DNA of 64,000 nt from Cololabis saira (taxonomy: Eukaryota > Chordata > Actinopteri > Beloniformes > Belonidae). Location of the stretch: NCBI RefSeq assembly GCF_033807715.1, contig NC_084591.1:47026368-47090367 (forward strand), written 5' to 3'. Positions 10,751-21,905 of this stretch are shown here, in pieces (the first letter of the stretch is position 1; every line of letters begins with the position of its first letter). The notes beneath the pieces were generated by a model. It saw only the letters and a list, made by a program, of their open reading frames with translations, ran no database searches and was not told where the DNA came from. The position numbers and the translations under genes were made by a program.

Positions 10751-12100
10751 TAACATAGATGTAACGTAACGAAAAAGGAACATTGACCTGAGCATTTACT
10801 TGGATTTGGGAGGATTTACTGCCTTTATTCATTCATTCAGTAAGCCTGCATGGATTAAAGCTGCTGATAACGACAGTGATACTGAGTATGGCTGGTTTCC
10901 TGCATGTCCGGTGCTGGTAAAGCTGCACCCACTGTGTGGGTTCATTCTCCAGTCTGACACAAGTGGAAAACACCGGTTTTCACATCACAACAGTTGCAAA
11001 GAGTCATTATCTGAGCTTAAAGACGGACCATTTACTTCTTATCAGCAAGATGTTTCAGTTGAACCTTTGTAAGCCTTCTGATTGGTCCCTGACTGACCAA
11101 TCAGAAAAACCATTCTCTGTTGCTAGTTTCCGTTCACATCAATGGAAAAAGCTTAGTTTTTACTTGCCTGGTATCGAAATTTAAATCTTAAGAAATTTAA
11201 ATAAAGGGTGCAGTTGTTTTTATCCCCGAACTGGCAGAAATCTGATCCGTACTGCCAGGACAAAGTGGGCTCGGTAGCAGCTACAACCCATAGCTACGAC
11301 AGCCAAAGCATTTATTTATCTTAAAATGGTTAAGCGGTGTGTTTGGGGCACTTGTAAAAGTGTAAAAGAGAGAATCACAGGAATACATTTCATCCCAAAA
11401 CCAACGGTAAATTAGGAAAAATGTCTGCTTTGGATAAAGCTTTGTGGACGGCTGCTACTCGCAGTTCAACCCTTCCACCGTGCTGTCACCTAAACTCATC
11501 GAAATATCTCAGTTTTGCCAAAAACCTCAGTTTTTTAAACTCACTGCTACTACTATTGTCATTTATCAGACGCTTTTATCCAAAGCGACTTAGGAATTAG
11601 GGTTGAGCCCCTTGCTATTTCTATCTAGTTGCTGTTGATTTTCTTTGGTACATTAATCAGAAATAATGTGATGTAACACCCCGTTTCTACAATGGAAGTG
11701 GACGGAGAGATGACGGTTTTGTGAACGGGGCGCGGCTTGACAAAGGGTCAATTGCTCAACAGTTTTTCCACCACGTGTCACCACATCCGAAAGGCTCATT
11801 CTACTTAAGCCCTCAGGATTACTGAGACGTGGAGCACTGGTCATGATTTTCTTTTTTTTTTTTTCCATAAAAAACATTTGAGTAACTAGGATTGTAAAAA
11901 ATAAAGTAAAAATTTGAAAATCAGGTTAGTATACTTAAGTCGAGAAAGATTATATGGAATTATATGGGATTAAATGGCCCTTTCTGAGAGGAGTTCGGCT
12001 CAAATATTAGTTATTGGCAGAAAATGTCCTTTCCCAAACACCTGTGCTCATCTGAAAGAAGCTTTGAATGTTGTAAAAAGTCTTGAATGAGAATACTCAC
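10751..12100. other. ZC3H18 intron 7: mostly unassigned, with THAP relic and small repeats
   Basis: No exon seen. Contains the THAP-like fragment (11326-11465) and, at about 11552-11590, the widespread fish repeat segment CATTTATCAGACGCTTTTAT followed by CCAAAGCGACTTAGG. Confidence 0.5.
11326..11465 (+). pseudogene. THAP-domain fragment (transposon-derived)
   Basis: ATG at 11326 opens MVKRCVWGTCKSV...GIHFIPKP, then an in-frame TAG, then EKCLLWIKLCGR. This is the beginning of a THAP zinc finger (C-x-x-x-C near the start, tryptophan in the CLLWIKLCGR block) as found in P-element- and Kolobok-like transposases. The stop and lack of a downstream frame make it a relic. Confidence 0.6.
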
Positions 12101-12201
12101 GTTGTAGTGGTAAGGAAGAGGAGGTTCTGTGTACTCCACTCTGAAGTTTTCGTACTGCCCCCCCCGCCATAAGGCCTCCATCTCATAGTCGTAGTACGGG
12201 T

Positions 12202-12239
<38 letters not shown>

Positions 12240-12248
12240 TAGGGCTCT
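12101..12248 (-). CDS. ZC3H18: ZC3H18 coding exon 7: polyalanine run and YDYE/WRGGQYENFRV block
   Basis: A 148-nt exon, acceptor CCACAG and donor GTGAGT. It encodes GEPY, eleven consecutive Ala from a pure (GCT)11 run, then GDPYYDYEMEALWRGGQYEN, FRVEYTEPP and LPYHYN. The corresponding part of human ZC3H18 as I recall it has EPYADPYYDYE, with a single Ala, so the polyalanine run is an expansion in this lineage. Phase 0 at the 3' end. Confidence 0.94.
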
Positions 12249-12429
12249 CTGTGGACGGAAACACCACTGAAAAACTAAACAACACCTTTTAACTCATTTA
12301 GAAAAAGCTTTCAAAGTCAAAAGCCATTCCTTTTTGCTTGTATCCCACCACCCCAGAAACTACAGTGAGAGATTCAGGCACAAAGACAAAGGCAAATGTT
12401 TGAAAATTCAATAAGAGCGTATGGGATTT

Positions 12430-13205
12430 TACGACGGAGTATTAGGGCCACACTAAGACAAAAAAAAAAATGGAAATTACGAGAATAAAGTCATAATAAT
12501 ATGAGAATAAAGTCGTAATATTACGAGAATAACGTTGTTATATTTGGAGAATAAAGTCGTAATATTAAATATATTATAAATATATAAATATAACTTCACA
12601 AGATGCTCAATATTCCTTATTTTAACACAGGGAGAAGATGCTCTTCCTGTTAGAGTTCTCAAATTATATTCTCATAATATTACGACTTTATTCTCATAAA
12701 TTACAACTTTATTCTCGTAATGTTACCACTTTATTCTCGTAATGTTACCACTTTATTCTCGTAATGTTACGACTTTATTCTCGTAATGTTACGACTTTAT
12801 TCTCGTAATGTTACGACTTTATTCTCGTAATGTTACGACTTTATTCTCGTAATGTTACGACTTTATTCTCGTAATGTTACGACTTTATTCTCGTAATGTT
12901 ACGACTTTATTCTCGTAATGTTACCACTTTATTCTCGTAATGTTACCACTTTATTCTAGTAATGTTACCACTTTATTCTCGTAATGTTACCACTTTATTC
13001 TCGTAATGTTACCACTTTATTCTCGTAATGTTACCACTTTATTCTAGTAATGTTACCACTTTATTCTAGTAATGTTACCACTTTATTCTCGTAATGTTAC
13101 CACTTTATTCTCGTAATGTTACCACTTTATTCTCGTAATATTTTGACTTTATTCTTGTAATTTCCATTTTTTTTTGTCTTAGTTTGGCCCTAATACTCCG
13201 TCGTA
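12430..13205. mobile_element. MITE with a 22-bp minisatellite core
   Basis: Long inverted ends: TACGACGGAGTATTAGGGCC at 12430 and its complement ending at 13205, continuing inward through poly-A/T and TGGAAATTACGAGAATAAAG. Flanked by GGATTT on both sides (12424-12429, 13206-13211). The interior (about 12660-13140) is a tandem array of a 22-bp unit containing ACGACTTTATTCTCGTAATG, with a second variant reading ACCACTTTATTC. Confidence 0.85.
12660..13140. repeat. 22-bp minisatellite inside the MITE
   Basis: About 21 tandem copies of a 22-bp unit, in blocks of ACGAC and ACCAC variants. Single inverted copies (GAGAATAAAGTCGTAATATT) lie at 12480-12570 at the left side of the same element. Confidence 0.9.
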
Positions 13206-13501
13206 GGATTTAACCTGAAATATACAGTTTAAAAAAAAAAAAAAACAGAAAATGCCATGCCATTCAAGTCTGACAACAAAACGTCCCACCACAGGTGAAG
13301 AATTAAAAGTGGAAACAAAAAAACAAATAACTGCAGCAGTATGGGGGTACAGGTTATTTCCCAAATACTTTTATCTCACTTTTGGGCCCAATTTCTGTTA
13401 AATAACAGCACACTGAAAGCAGTTATTTTGATAGTTTTACACGATAATGAAAGAAAATGTCATTAAACAAGAGAGGGTTCTAAATGTTGCACATGACTTA
13501 C

Positions 13502-13531
13502 CCGTATACGGGATCCCTGAACTCCATTTCA
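13502..13531 (-). CDS. ZC3H18: ZC3H18 coding exon 6: 30-nt microexon
   Basis: CCCTGCAG precedes a 30-nt exon, followed by GTAAGT. With the flanking split codons it encodes DEMEFRDPVYG, bridging ERSYRIIR and EPY. Frame is kept: it completes a phase-2 codon, adds nine codons and leaves two bases. The human protein has a similar-length, more divergent bridge here. It is too short for ORF scanning and was found from splice signals and phase. Confidence 0.85.
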
Positions 13532-13812
13532 CTGCAGGGGGAAGAGAAGTTGTATTAATGGATAAAATCAACCTTGACTCTTTTTCTCTGCATGAGCTCA
13601 AGCATTTGTTCTACAAACTTAACATGTTTTGGTGCACTTTTTTTACTGAAAACATTTACAGTCAAAGTGGTGCAGTTTGACATTAACAGATTTTCATACT
13701 ATACTACAACTACTCCCACCATATCAAAGGTAGAGCACAAACACAGGGAGATGCAGCAATTACAGCAAGCAGAAAGTTTGAGTTTCAGACCATGAACACA
13801 ATATGCTCAGTC

Positions 13813-14425
13813 GCCACGGTTACATGATGTTTTTTAATTCGGAATTAATTATTCTGAATTAAATAATTCAGAATTAAACTATTTTCCTTCGAGTTTACAT
13901 GGAAACCCTATTCCTGTACAGGTCTGGGGGTTGGGAAGGTTCTGATTGGATAGGGGGCGGACCGGAAGTTAAACTACCGGAAGAAAAACAAACTTAGCCA
14001 CTACAACTTTGAAAAGCTCACAATTTTGATGTTTCCTGTTTCCATGTGTTCTTTTAATGATTTCTATTTATTAAATAAATGGTCTCTGCTCTTGACCAGC
14101 GTTTACTGCTGCTGCATCTTGAAACTTTGTTTGGAAAACCAGCCCAGCAGGAATATAAGATCATGGAGACAGACGGGTGAGGGAACGAGCAGAAAGAAAG
14201 ACCGGGATTAATTTAAAGTGGAATGAGTGTAAACATGATCTGGAATTATTCTATTCTGATTTAAAATCTGAATAAACCAGCCACTTACTTTGGAATTAAG
14301 CTTAATTCAGAATGGCCATTTTCATTCAGAATTAGGTGTTTACATGGTCATTTTTACTCATTTTAAATCGGATTTCATTTTAATTCTGAATTAAAGAGGA
14401 ATTAAACTTCCCATGTAAACGCACT
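13813..14425 (-). mobile_element. MITE of the GTGCGTTTACATG family, copy 2 (inverted)
   Basis: Reverse-oriented relative of 3277-4273 and 53624-54348: begins GCCACGGTTACATGATG and ends CCATGTAAACGCACT. The motif CTCAGT flanks both ends (about 13807-13812 and 14424-14429). It ends only about 20 bp from the donor of ZC3H18 coding exon 5. Confidence 0.8.
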
Positions 14426-14444
14426 CAGTGTGAGTGAGTCTTAC

Positions 14445-14587
14445 TCTCTGATGATGCGATAGCTGCGTTCTCTGAAGAACTCATTCTCTTTGTCAAATTC
14501 TCTTTCGTCCTCCCCAATCGTCACATTGAATCTCTTTTCCTCGAAGTCGGGCTCCTGCTCCTTCCTGATTGTCGCCTTTTTCAGCAC
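14445..14587 (-). CDS. ZC3H18: ZC3H18 coding exon 5: VLKKATIRKEQE conserved block
   Basis: A 143-nt exon with acceptor GTCCAG and donor GTAAGA. It encodes VLKKATIRKEQEPDFEEK followed by RFNVTIGEDEREFDKENEFF and ends in phase 2. The block is among the best-conserved parts of the family. No clear ORF of useful length covers it in isolation; it is identified from the in-frame sequence between the splice sites. A transposon end lies about 20 bp downstream of the donor. Confidence 0.94.
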
Positions 14588-14868
14588 CTGGACCACACAG
14601 AAACAATGGCTGGTATTACATTCTTTCCATCATTTTCAAGTTAATAAACATGGATAAGTTATCGCCAGCTGACCACACTAATCAGAAAGCAGCTTTGGAA
14701 GGAGATTACACAACTATATGTTGATATTTTACGTCTGAAAGTGTCGGACATGTTTACTCTCAAGGAACAAGACCAGACCAGTAATGTGATCAGTCAGGAT
14801 TAACATGTTCAATAAGTCACTCCTAATTTCACTTATGAGAATCAACCTTTTAACAAAAGATCAAAACC

Positions 14869-15320
14869 CAGATATACTGGGTTTTAGTATCAGCACAACC
14901 TTCACATCTCTCTATTTTGGTCTTTTTCCTGACGGACTGAACAAGGACGACACTTATCTATTGAAGATCTTGCTGGCAGCAAGTAAAAAGGCCATTACAA
15001 AATGTTGGCTCCAAAAAAACAATCCTACTGCTGATCTCTTTATTAGTATTGTTAAACAACTACATCTCTTAGAACAGATGACCTATTCCATACGACTCCA
15101 GAAAGAACTGGGAGAAAATCGGTGGGCAAAATGGTGTATTTATTTAGCCGAAGAGACAGGCACCGAATAAGTTTTCTGTGTGACATTACACTCTGAAGTT
15201 GTTAAAGTTGACTTGAGTTACTAATCATCCCATGACCTCACATGTTTGTTTTGTAATATTTTTCTTCTTGTAATGTAAAAAAAAAAATCATAAATAAAAT
15301 GTTTAAAAAAAAAAAAAAAA
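14869..15320 (+). mobile_element. 5'-truncated LINE-1-type retrotransposon with poly-A tail
   Basis: Encodes the C-terminal end of an L1-type ORF2 (LLKILLAASKKAITKCWLQ ... LHLLEQMTYSIRLQKELGEN) ending at 15170, followed by AATAAAATG and poly-A to 15320. Flanked by GATCAAAACC directly before (14859-14868) and after the poly-A (15321-15330), a target-site duplication of at least 10 bp. Confidence 0.85.
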
Positions 15321-15683
15321 GATCAAAACCACACACGTAGAGCAGAACTTGTTTTCCTGAGAAGTATTACAGTAAGTTTTCTTTTACTTACTTTCCTTGG
15401 AAAATAAATGGGCGACTCATTTTGTAGCAAGTTGGGAGTCGGGTATAATTTCTCATGAGTTCATGAGTTTAAAATAATGATTCATGTTCTGCAAACTTTT
15501 CCTGTTATCTAACGAGTTGGGTAGGTGAAGACGACAGTTGCACCGTGGCTGAGAATAAATGTTCAGTTCATGAGATGTCAAGTTGGATCAAAGGAAAAAC
15601 ACAGAAAAAGCATTTGTGACTGACTCATTTAATGCGTTTAACTTCCATTCCACGTCAGACGGCAACAATGATGCCACCACATT

Positions 15684-16839
15684 TAGGAGTGTCAAAAAAT
15701 ATCGATATGCATCGTTAATCGGTGTTTAACACCAACGATGCGACTACATCGGTGCACGTTGAACTGTATCGGACCAAATAAAGCATAAACGGGACGTTGG
15801 TTCGGTCCTAGCGTTGGGAATCGATGCACCGAGTAACTGCGGTAAAAATACAGATCTACAAGCCCACAGGGCGTTGCATTTAGGCAGGTTGTGAGCTTGG
15901 AGATCTGCTCCTTTCCTACTTCCGGCGCAGGACACCGGCGCGCGCATATCACCACACGCATGACGCTGTAAAATGTGCGACACGAGCGAACGTAAACAAA
16001 GGCTGGCTGCAGCATTGAGCATGGCAAACGATAACGGTGAACAAATATACAGTGGAGGAACACATCTTAAATCTTTTGTTTGGAAGACGTTTGGATTTTA
16101 TAAAAAGGGAGGAAAACTGGACAAAACTATGGCCATTTGTAAGGTATGAAATTGATTTTGACATAACAGCAGGCTCATTTTATAGTTTAATTTTGTGATC
16201 TGATTTGTGGCATTGTTGAGGAATTTTGAGGAGATTTTCATTGTTAGTTTGGAGCTTTGCAAAGTACAATAATTTTGCACTGTACTGAAGCCAGAAGAGG
16301 GCTAAGCCTTATTTTCTAGACCTTTATATTTCATATTTCTCCACCTGACAAAGTAAGTACCTGCCAAAGTGAATCTCTTAGAAATAGGTGTGTGAGACAG
16401 AGACTTCCATTCCATGTCAGAATGTATAGTACAGTAGTTTATAGTTTTGTATTTTTATTCATGTTGGTGTTTACTGTTTAGTATTGGAATAATAAACATG
16501 ACATGATTCATTTGTCATCCAGACATCCGCCTTTCTTTACAAAGGTATTTTTTATTTTGTTTTCCCATAGTCCTTTATGAGATAATATCAATTTATTACT
16601 TGCTTGAGCTTTTTAATGAAAAGTTTTGAAAAATGTATTAATATATCAGATCGCACCGTATCGTATCGAATCGCATGACATTGCATCAAATTCCACAAAA
16701 TCGAATTGCATCGAAATTGTACCAAATCGTATCGGATCGAATCGTCTGGTCTATAAAATGTATCGTCCCTGAATCGCATCGGAGCCCATATATCGGATAC
16801 GTATCGCATCGTCTTGTAAGGGAGAGATTCACACCCCTA
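15684..16839. mobile_element. hAT element with TAGGAGTGTC end
   Basis: Ends TAGGAGTGTCAAAAAATATC and ATTCACACCCCTA. Perfect 8-bp duplication ACCACATT at 15676-15683 and 16840-16847. CGAT/TATCG motifs are concentrated near both ends. No intact transposase. Confidence 0.85.
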
Positions 16840-16847
16840 ACCACATT

Positions 16848-17414
16848 GAATACCAGCAGGAGGAAATGACTGGCCTATTTCATCACTGTTTAATTACCGG
16901 TAGTAATTAGTGGTTTACACCGAGCTGACAACACATGTCAAACATCAGTAGTGATAGTTCTGATGACGTCACGTCAACAACAGGCAGAACAACATGCCAG
17001 CCTCAACTAAATCAACATTACAGCACCAGGATCCTGGCAGAATTAGGTACTGGAATCTCTGCAGAAACTGCACCTGTCAATCTTCACTGATCTCTGACGT
17101 GTAACTTTACTGCAAACTTACTTTTGCAACCTTTTAGTCATAGTGAAAACAGGCTAGTAACAAAAACAACTTCAGCAAGACAAAAGCCAAGAGTATATGG
17201 ATGAAGAAAGCAGGATGAAGAAAACAGTCCCGCTATATCAGGGCTCTAGTGCCATCTTACTGGTGTTTATTACCATTTGCCACATAATTAAAGCAACCTC
17301 ATACTAAATTTAAAAAAAATTACTAATTATCCGATGAGTCGACTAATCGTTTCAATAGACTTTTAAAATAGTGGTTAGTTGCAGCCCTGATAGCGAGGCC
17401 GTGGGAGGTCTTAC
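16848..17414. mobile_element. ZC3H18 intron 4 with probable deleted hAT (about 17237-17389)
   Basis: CAGGGCTCTAGTGCC at 17237 and TTAGTTGCAGCCCTG at 17375-17389 look like the two ends of an internally deleted hAT. Part of its interior (GCCACATAATTAAAGCAACC) recurs inverted near 33505-33530. No clear target duplication was read, so the call is tentative. Confidence 0.4.
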
Positions 17415-17510
17415 CTCTTTGGCGTGCCTCAGTCCTCTCTCCCAAGCACTCTCTACTGGAGGCTCCGCCGGAGGAGGGGGTGGGGGGATCTCCTCCACCG
17501 CAGGACCGGC
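17415..17510 (-). CDS. ZC3H18: ZC3H18 coding exon 4: proline-rich and SAWERGLRHAKE block
   Basis: A 96-nt exon, exactly 32 codons, phase 0 at both ends, with acceptor TGTGCAG and donor GTAAGA. It encodes AGPAVEEI, a run of six prolines, AEPPVE and the conserved SAWERGLRHAKE motif of ZC3H18. About 26 bp past the donor there is a hAT-like terminus (17389), so an inserted element nearly reaches the splice site. Confidence 0.95.
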
Positions 17511-17624
17511 CTGCACAACATGGAAAAGTTCAATCAAGCCTCTGATTTATGTCAACGCAGTTTCTTGACAAGCATTCACATGTAAAACGTGCTTCTGATG
17601 TCCGGGTGAGTCTCCGACACTTAC

Positions 17625-17773
17625 CCAAGGGTTGTTGGGTATGAGTGGGTGTGGTCCTCCTGGAGGAGCTCCGTTAGGGGAGAAGGGGTCCGGCTTAGTG
17701 ATGAGGGAGTAGTTACCTTTGTCGTTAACGCCGGGGTGGATGAACCTGCAGTTCATGCCCCATGTGCAATTTC
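17625..17773 (-). CDS. ZC3H18: ZC3H18 coding exon 3: second half of the CCCH finger
   Basis: A 149-nt exon, acceptor CTTTTAG and donor GTAAGT. Joined to the previous exon it gives GNCTWGMNCRFIHPGVNDKG, completing a finger of spacing C-X7-C-X5-C-X3-H (about residues 336-354). It continues with YSLITKPDPF and a Pro/Gly-rich segment to NNPW. CCCH fingers of this type bind RNA. The exon ends in phase 0. Confidence 0.96.
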
Positions 17774-17957
17774 CTAAAAGAAAACAAAATACACCGGTGC
17801 TGTTTATCATGGCAATCATTTGCAGTAACATGTAGCTGCCTCACTGAGGTCACTCATCAAAAACCAGGCAGAAACCCCCATCTCTCTCAACAGCGCCCTC
17901 TGCTGGAAAGATCATGCTCTTGAAGATAGTTTTGAATTATCCTGTGGTTTGGAGTTG

Positions 17958-18330
17958 TACAGGACTGTCTCAGAAAATTTGAATATTGTGATTTTCTGTA
18001 ATGCAATTACAAAAACAAAAATGTCATACATTCTGGATTCATTACAAATCAACTGAAATATTGCAAGCCTTTTATTATTTTAATATTGTTGATCATGGCT
18101 TACAGCTTAAGAAAACTCAAATATCCTATCTCAAAAAATTAGAATATTCTGTGAATCTTAATCTTAAACTGTAAACCATAATCAGCAATATTAAAATAAT
18201 AAAAGGCTTGCAATATTTCAGTTGATTTGTAATGAATCCAGAATGTATGACATTTTTTTTTTTTTTTTTTTAAATTGCATTACAGAAAATAAACAACTTC
18301 ATCACAATATTCAAATTTTTTGAGACAGTA
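17958..18330. mobile_element. Palindromic MITE (ACAGGACTGTCTCAG family), copy 2
   Basis: Same structure as 235-598: ACAGGACTGTCTCAGAAAAT at the left, inverted match with TTTTTTGAGACAGTA at the right, and a central palindrome around CTTACAGCTTAAG. Confidence 0.8.
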
Positions 18331-21096
18331 TGTCAAAATCGAGTTTTGTTTGTCATGGTTATGTTGAGAACACAGGATATGAATGTACATTAGTCTGTAG
18401 CCTGCAGCAGTTCAAGTTTGTGATATTTATGCAGTAAAAAAAACAAAAAATCCATTAGGGCTGGCCAATACAAGCTCAAATAAATGTCATAATTACACTT
18501 TACCTGGATTATGATTCATGAACAATTACTTAAGTTTTGTTTTATTTTTTGCACTCATGACTGACACAGCGATGCTGGATATATATCCTTTTAATGAAAG
18601 TGTAAATATCTATCTGAGTTTAAAATAAAGTGAAGGGAAATAAACACGGATTACCTATTTGAGGTCATTTATTGAACACATCAAAGAACGGGAACCAAAG
18701 CACACATGCAGCGGTCCAGAAATCTAGACGTAGCGTTAGCACATTTTATTTTAAATTGCGGGTACATCTAGTTACCATCCGTTGGCAGTCGTTAAATATG
18801 CTCAAAGGTGTTGGAGAGCCAATCAAATGAGAGTATCCTTGCAGAGAGAGTATATGTGTGAGGAGAGTTACATGGACGCAAAGAGTAGACGGCTGCATTA
18901 ACGGTCATTTCAATCAGTTTTGGCATTGGCAGTCAAAGGTTTAGGCCTTTTCTTTGAAAATTGATAGGGGACAGCACTCAAACCATTGCTTTGCAAAGTA
19001 GATGTACCTGCGGTTTTGCCAGCAAGCAAAGTTTAATTTAATCTTTTAAAAAACACTCTCCTGTTTACTTGTTTGGGTCACTCTGAAAACATCACCTTGT
19101 CCGTTGCTCTGAGTGTTTGTAGCGCCGACCAACTGCATGCAAAGGCAGTCTAATAAACCCCTCTGATGTGGAGGACCTATGGATTGTTTTCTACAGGTGG
19201 TAAAATTAAAACAGCTCTCACAGCTCTTTACATTTTAGTTTTACTTAAAAAAAAGTTAGTAAGCTCAAAAAAAGAAAATAACTTGCAGAAATTCTTACTA
19301 TATTCAGGTGGCACTACAAAATAAAAAGCAGGCTTTGTTGTTCTCTACATAGTGATTGGGAGGTGGCCTCTCTCTCTTATTGAGTTGTACATTGTTCATA
19401 TGTGATCATGCAGCTGTTGAAACAGAGTTGAAACCAACTACAGAGTTACAATTAATTTCTCCTTGTTCAGTCTAGTCTCCATAGTTTTTGATTCATTTTC
19501 AATTCATTGGGCTGCCCTACCCCGTGACCCTGAAAAGGGTATAGAAAATGAATGAATGGATGGTTGGATGGGCTGCCTTACAGTGCTCCCTGGTGGACAG
19601 ATTATTATTGCTACCCTGTTTCTAAATATTTGAAACTAAAAAAAAAAAACGATCCAATCACAAAAACTGAAATGTGACAAATGACGTTGACCTGCCTGCC
19701 GCAGTGCAACTCCACAGGGACAGATCGCTGGCAGAGACCGGTCTGTGCCGGGAACAGGTCCCATGAGTGAATCCTCTGGCACAACTACTACTTCATTCAG
19801 ATTTTTTGCCCATACGTGATTCATATCGGATTTTTAAATTACAGTCTGGATGGCAAAAATAAAAATCTTTTCAAATCCGACCCAGGTAGGGCTGGGTAAT
19901 TAACCGAAAATTAATCGAAGACATTTAGAACGTAAAACCAACACAATCATGCTCATGATTATTAATTCGGCCGTGTCACTATTGAAATTCAGTTTTGTTT
20001 GCAAGAGGTGTAAGAGATTTTGTATTTTGTACATGGCAATGTTTGAAACATTAAATTTACAATCTACTGTTTAAAAGCATGAATCTTTAAAGTGTGACCA
20101 TTGAAAAGTTATTTTCTATTTTTCATTGGCGTTATTTCTGATATTTGTTGTGACAGAAAAATAAAGATTTAAAATATTTGCTGTCATTCAATATTACAAA
20201 ATTTTAAAAAAAATTACTTTATAAGTTATTTGGGTTTTTTATGAATTGACGACGCAAACAAAAACTACGGAAGCGCATTGTGTTCACTTGAGAAAAATAA
20301 TTCTGCTGTTTTTCTGAATTAACGAGATAATTATTTCAGATGAATCATCTTATCCGTGAAGCATGCCGTACTTGTTCAACTGATCCTGGAGAAAAGGTGC
20401 AATGTCCAGCAGATCAGAATGGAAATAAATAACGGTTATTTTCTCTTGGTTCTGTCCCGTTTTAATCAGCAAAGTTGCTGCCGTGTTAAAAGACACTGGA
20501 AAGATCTATTTAGGTACAAACATGTACATCATTTACAGTTCAAAATCCTTCTGTACATGTAGTAAATATCTAATCTAACAACAGAAATATCTGCGGCTAA
20601 ATATCTTCTTTTTTTTTTTTTAAATAGAGCGGATGCGGCTTGTATGCAGGTGCGGCTTATAGTCCAGAAAATACGGTATATAACTTAAAGACAAGAGTAT
20701 CTCCCAATGTTTCAAACCAAAAGCAAATTAAAACTGGATTAAACTGGACAGGAACATGTTTGCTTCCATGAAATCCAGCTCTCAAGTGAATGACAGCTTC
20801 TTGCAAGTTGTGAGGAATCTGGTTAATTCAGAAAAACAGAGCAGAATTTTTTTTTAATTAAAACTTTTCTCGGAATTCTGAGATAATTATCTCGTTAATT
20901 CAGAAAAACAGAGCAGATTTTTTTTCTCAAGTGAATGCAATACGCTTCTGTACAAAAACAAAACAAAAAAAAACTCTGATTTGAACATTGAGACCTGCAG
21001 TGTGAACCTAGCCTAAGTGTCATTCAACCAGCGATATATCAGCATTTCTGATCTTCCCCTTGAGCTGTGTTCTTGGATCTGCAGGTCACCACTCAC
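18331..21096. other. ZC3H18 intron 2, largely unassigned
   Basis: No exon seen. Fragments noticed: TAGGGCTGGCCAATAC (18458), a retroposon tail TATAGAAAATGAATGAATGG (19538-19560), a hAT-like end TAGGGCTGGGTAATTAACC (19888), and GTGCGGCTTATAGTCCAG (20651-20670), a common vertebrate transposon end. Each lacks a recognised partner terminus. Confidence 0.45.
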
Positions 21097-21181
21097 CTTT
21101 GATGAAGAACCTACAGATGGGACGGGGTCTGATCTTTCTGTCCGTGGGATCTTTGACCTCCCCCTCCTCCAGGTCGTCATC
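21097..21181 (-). CDS. ZC3H18: ZC3H18 coding exon 2: first half of the CCCH finger
   Basis: An 85-nt exon between TGTGTGCAG and GTGAGT. It encodes DDDLEEGEVKDPTDRK, a basic-proline stretch, then ICRFFIK, and leaves one base of a Gly codon (phase 1). The first zinc-ligand cysteine of the CCCH finger (about residue 336) lies here. The remaining ligands come from the next exon, so an intron splits the finger. The exon is missed by simple ORF scanning because its correct frame is short. Confidence 0.95.
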
Positions 21182-21249
21182 CTGCACACAAACACAGAGC
21201 ACAATGTGACATGCGACACTGCAACACTCAACACTTGTGTCCATTAGGT

Positions 21250-21380
21250 TCCATTTGTCATTTATATTAAACTAAATGAAACCATGCTTTTTATTTCTAC
21301 CATGTATTGTTTTAACGTCCCTATAGAGAACTTTGAATCACCTTGTTTTTGAATTGTGCCATACAGATAAACTTGGTGAA
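21250..21380 (+). repeat. L2-type LINE 3' end fragment
   Basis: Contains GAACTTTGAATCACCTTG and GAATTGTGCCATACAGATAA, the degenerate counterpart of the L2-like 3' end at 31265-31605. Short and 5'-truncated. Confidence 0.55.
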
Positions 21381-21734
21381 ATTGACCACATCTGCATCAT
21401 TAGTCCTCTAATAAGAAACATCAACCATATGGGGCATTTTACCACTAAAATACAATGAGCTGCTTAACCACAACAGTTTCTCAAGTAATAAATATTAGAC
21501 TAAAAAGACAGGAGGAACTATGTTGATTGTCATGCAGGATCACACACTTATACTTCAACATTTTCAGTGTTCAATTGCAAGTATTTGAAGAATTGATTTT
21601 TTTTTCACAGAACTGCCAGTCAACTTTATAAAATGAATGGGCATGTGTGTACAAATATATATAAAATACTCAACTATGTGTATGTATGTATAGGTAAGTG
21701 TGTGAGTATAATTATAGTATAGTTAATTATAAAT

Positions 21735-21905
21735 GATTAGTAAATGGGGGTAGGATTAAATAAGTTTACACTTCTTCCTACTCCTTTTTGCACATGTAAA
21801 TTAAGATATTAAGTGTTAAAGTATGAAATTCTTTGTTTTGTTTTCTTATCTTCTCTTTTAATTGTTGTATTTTGCATGTACAAAATAAATCAAATCAATC
21901 AATCA
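21735..21905 (+). repeat. LINE 3' tail ending in AAATAAATCAAATCAATCAA
   Basis: GGGGTAGGATTAAATAAG ... CTTCCTACTCCTTTTTGCAC ... ACAAAATAAATCAAATCAATC is the usual 3' end of a common teleost LINE (L2/Rex1-type). Similar tails occur at about 27085-27190 and 60360-60635. Confidence 0.55.

Noticed and set aside
14805..14868. Start of the 121-codon frame as part of the L1 protein
   Set aside because: The L1 insertion begins at 14869 after the target duplication; the upstream codons are intron sequence read by chance.
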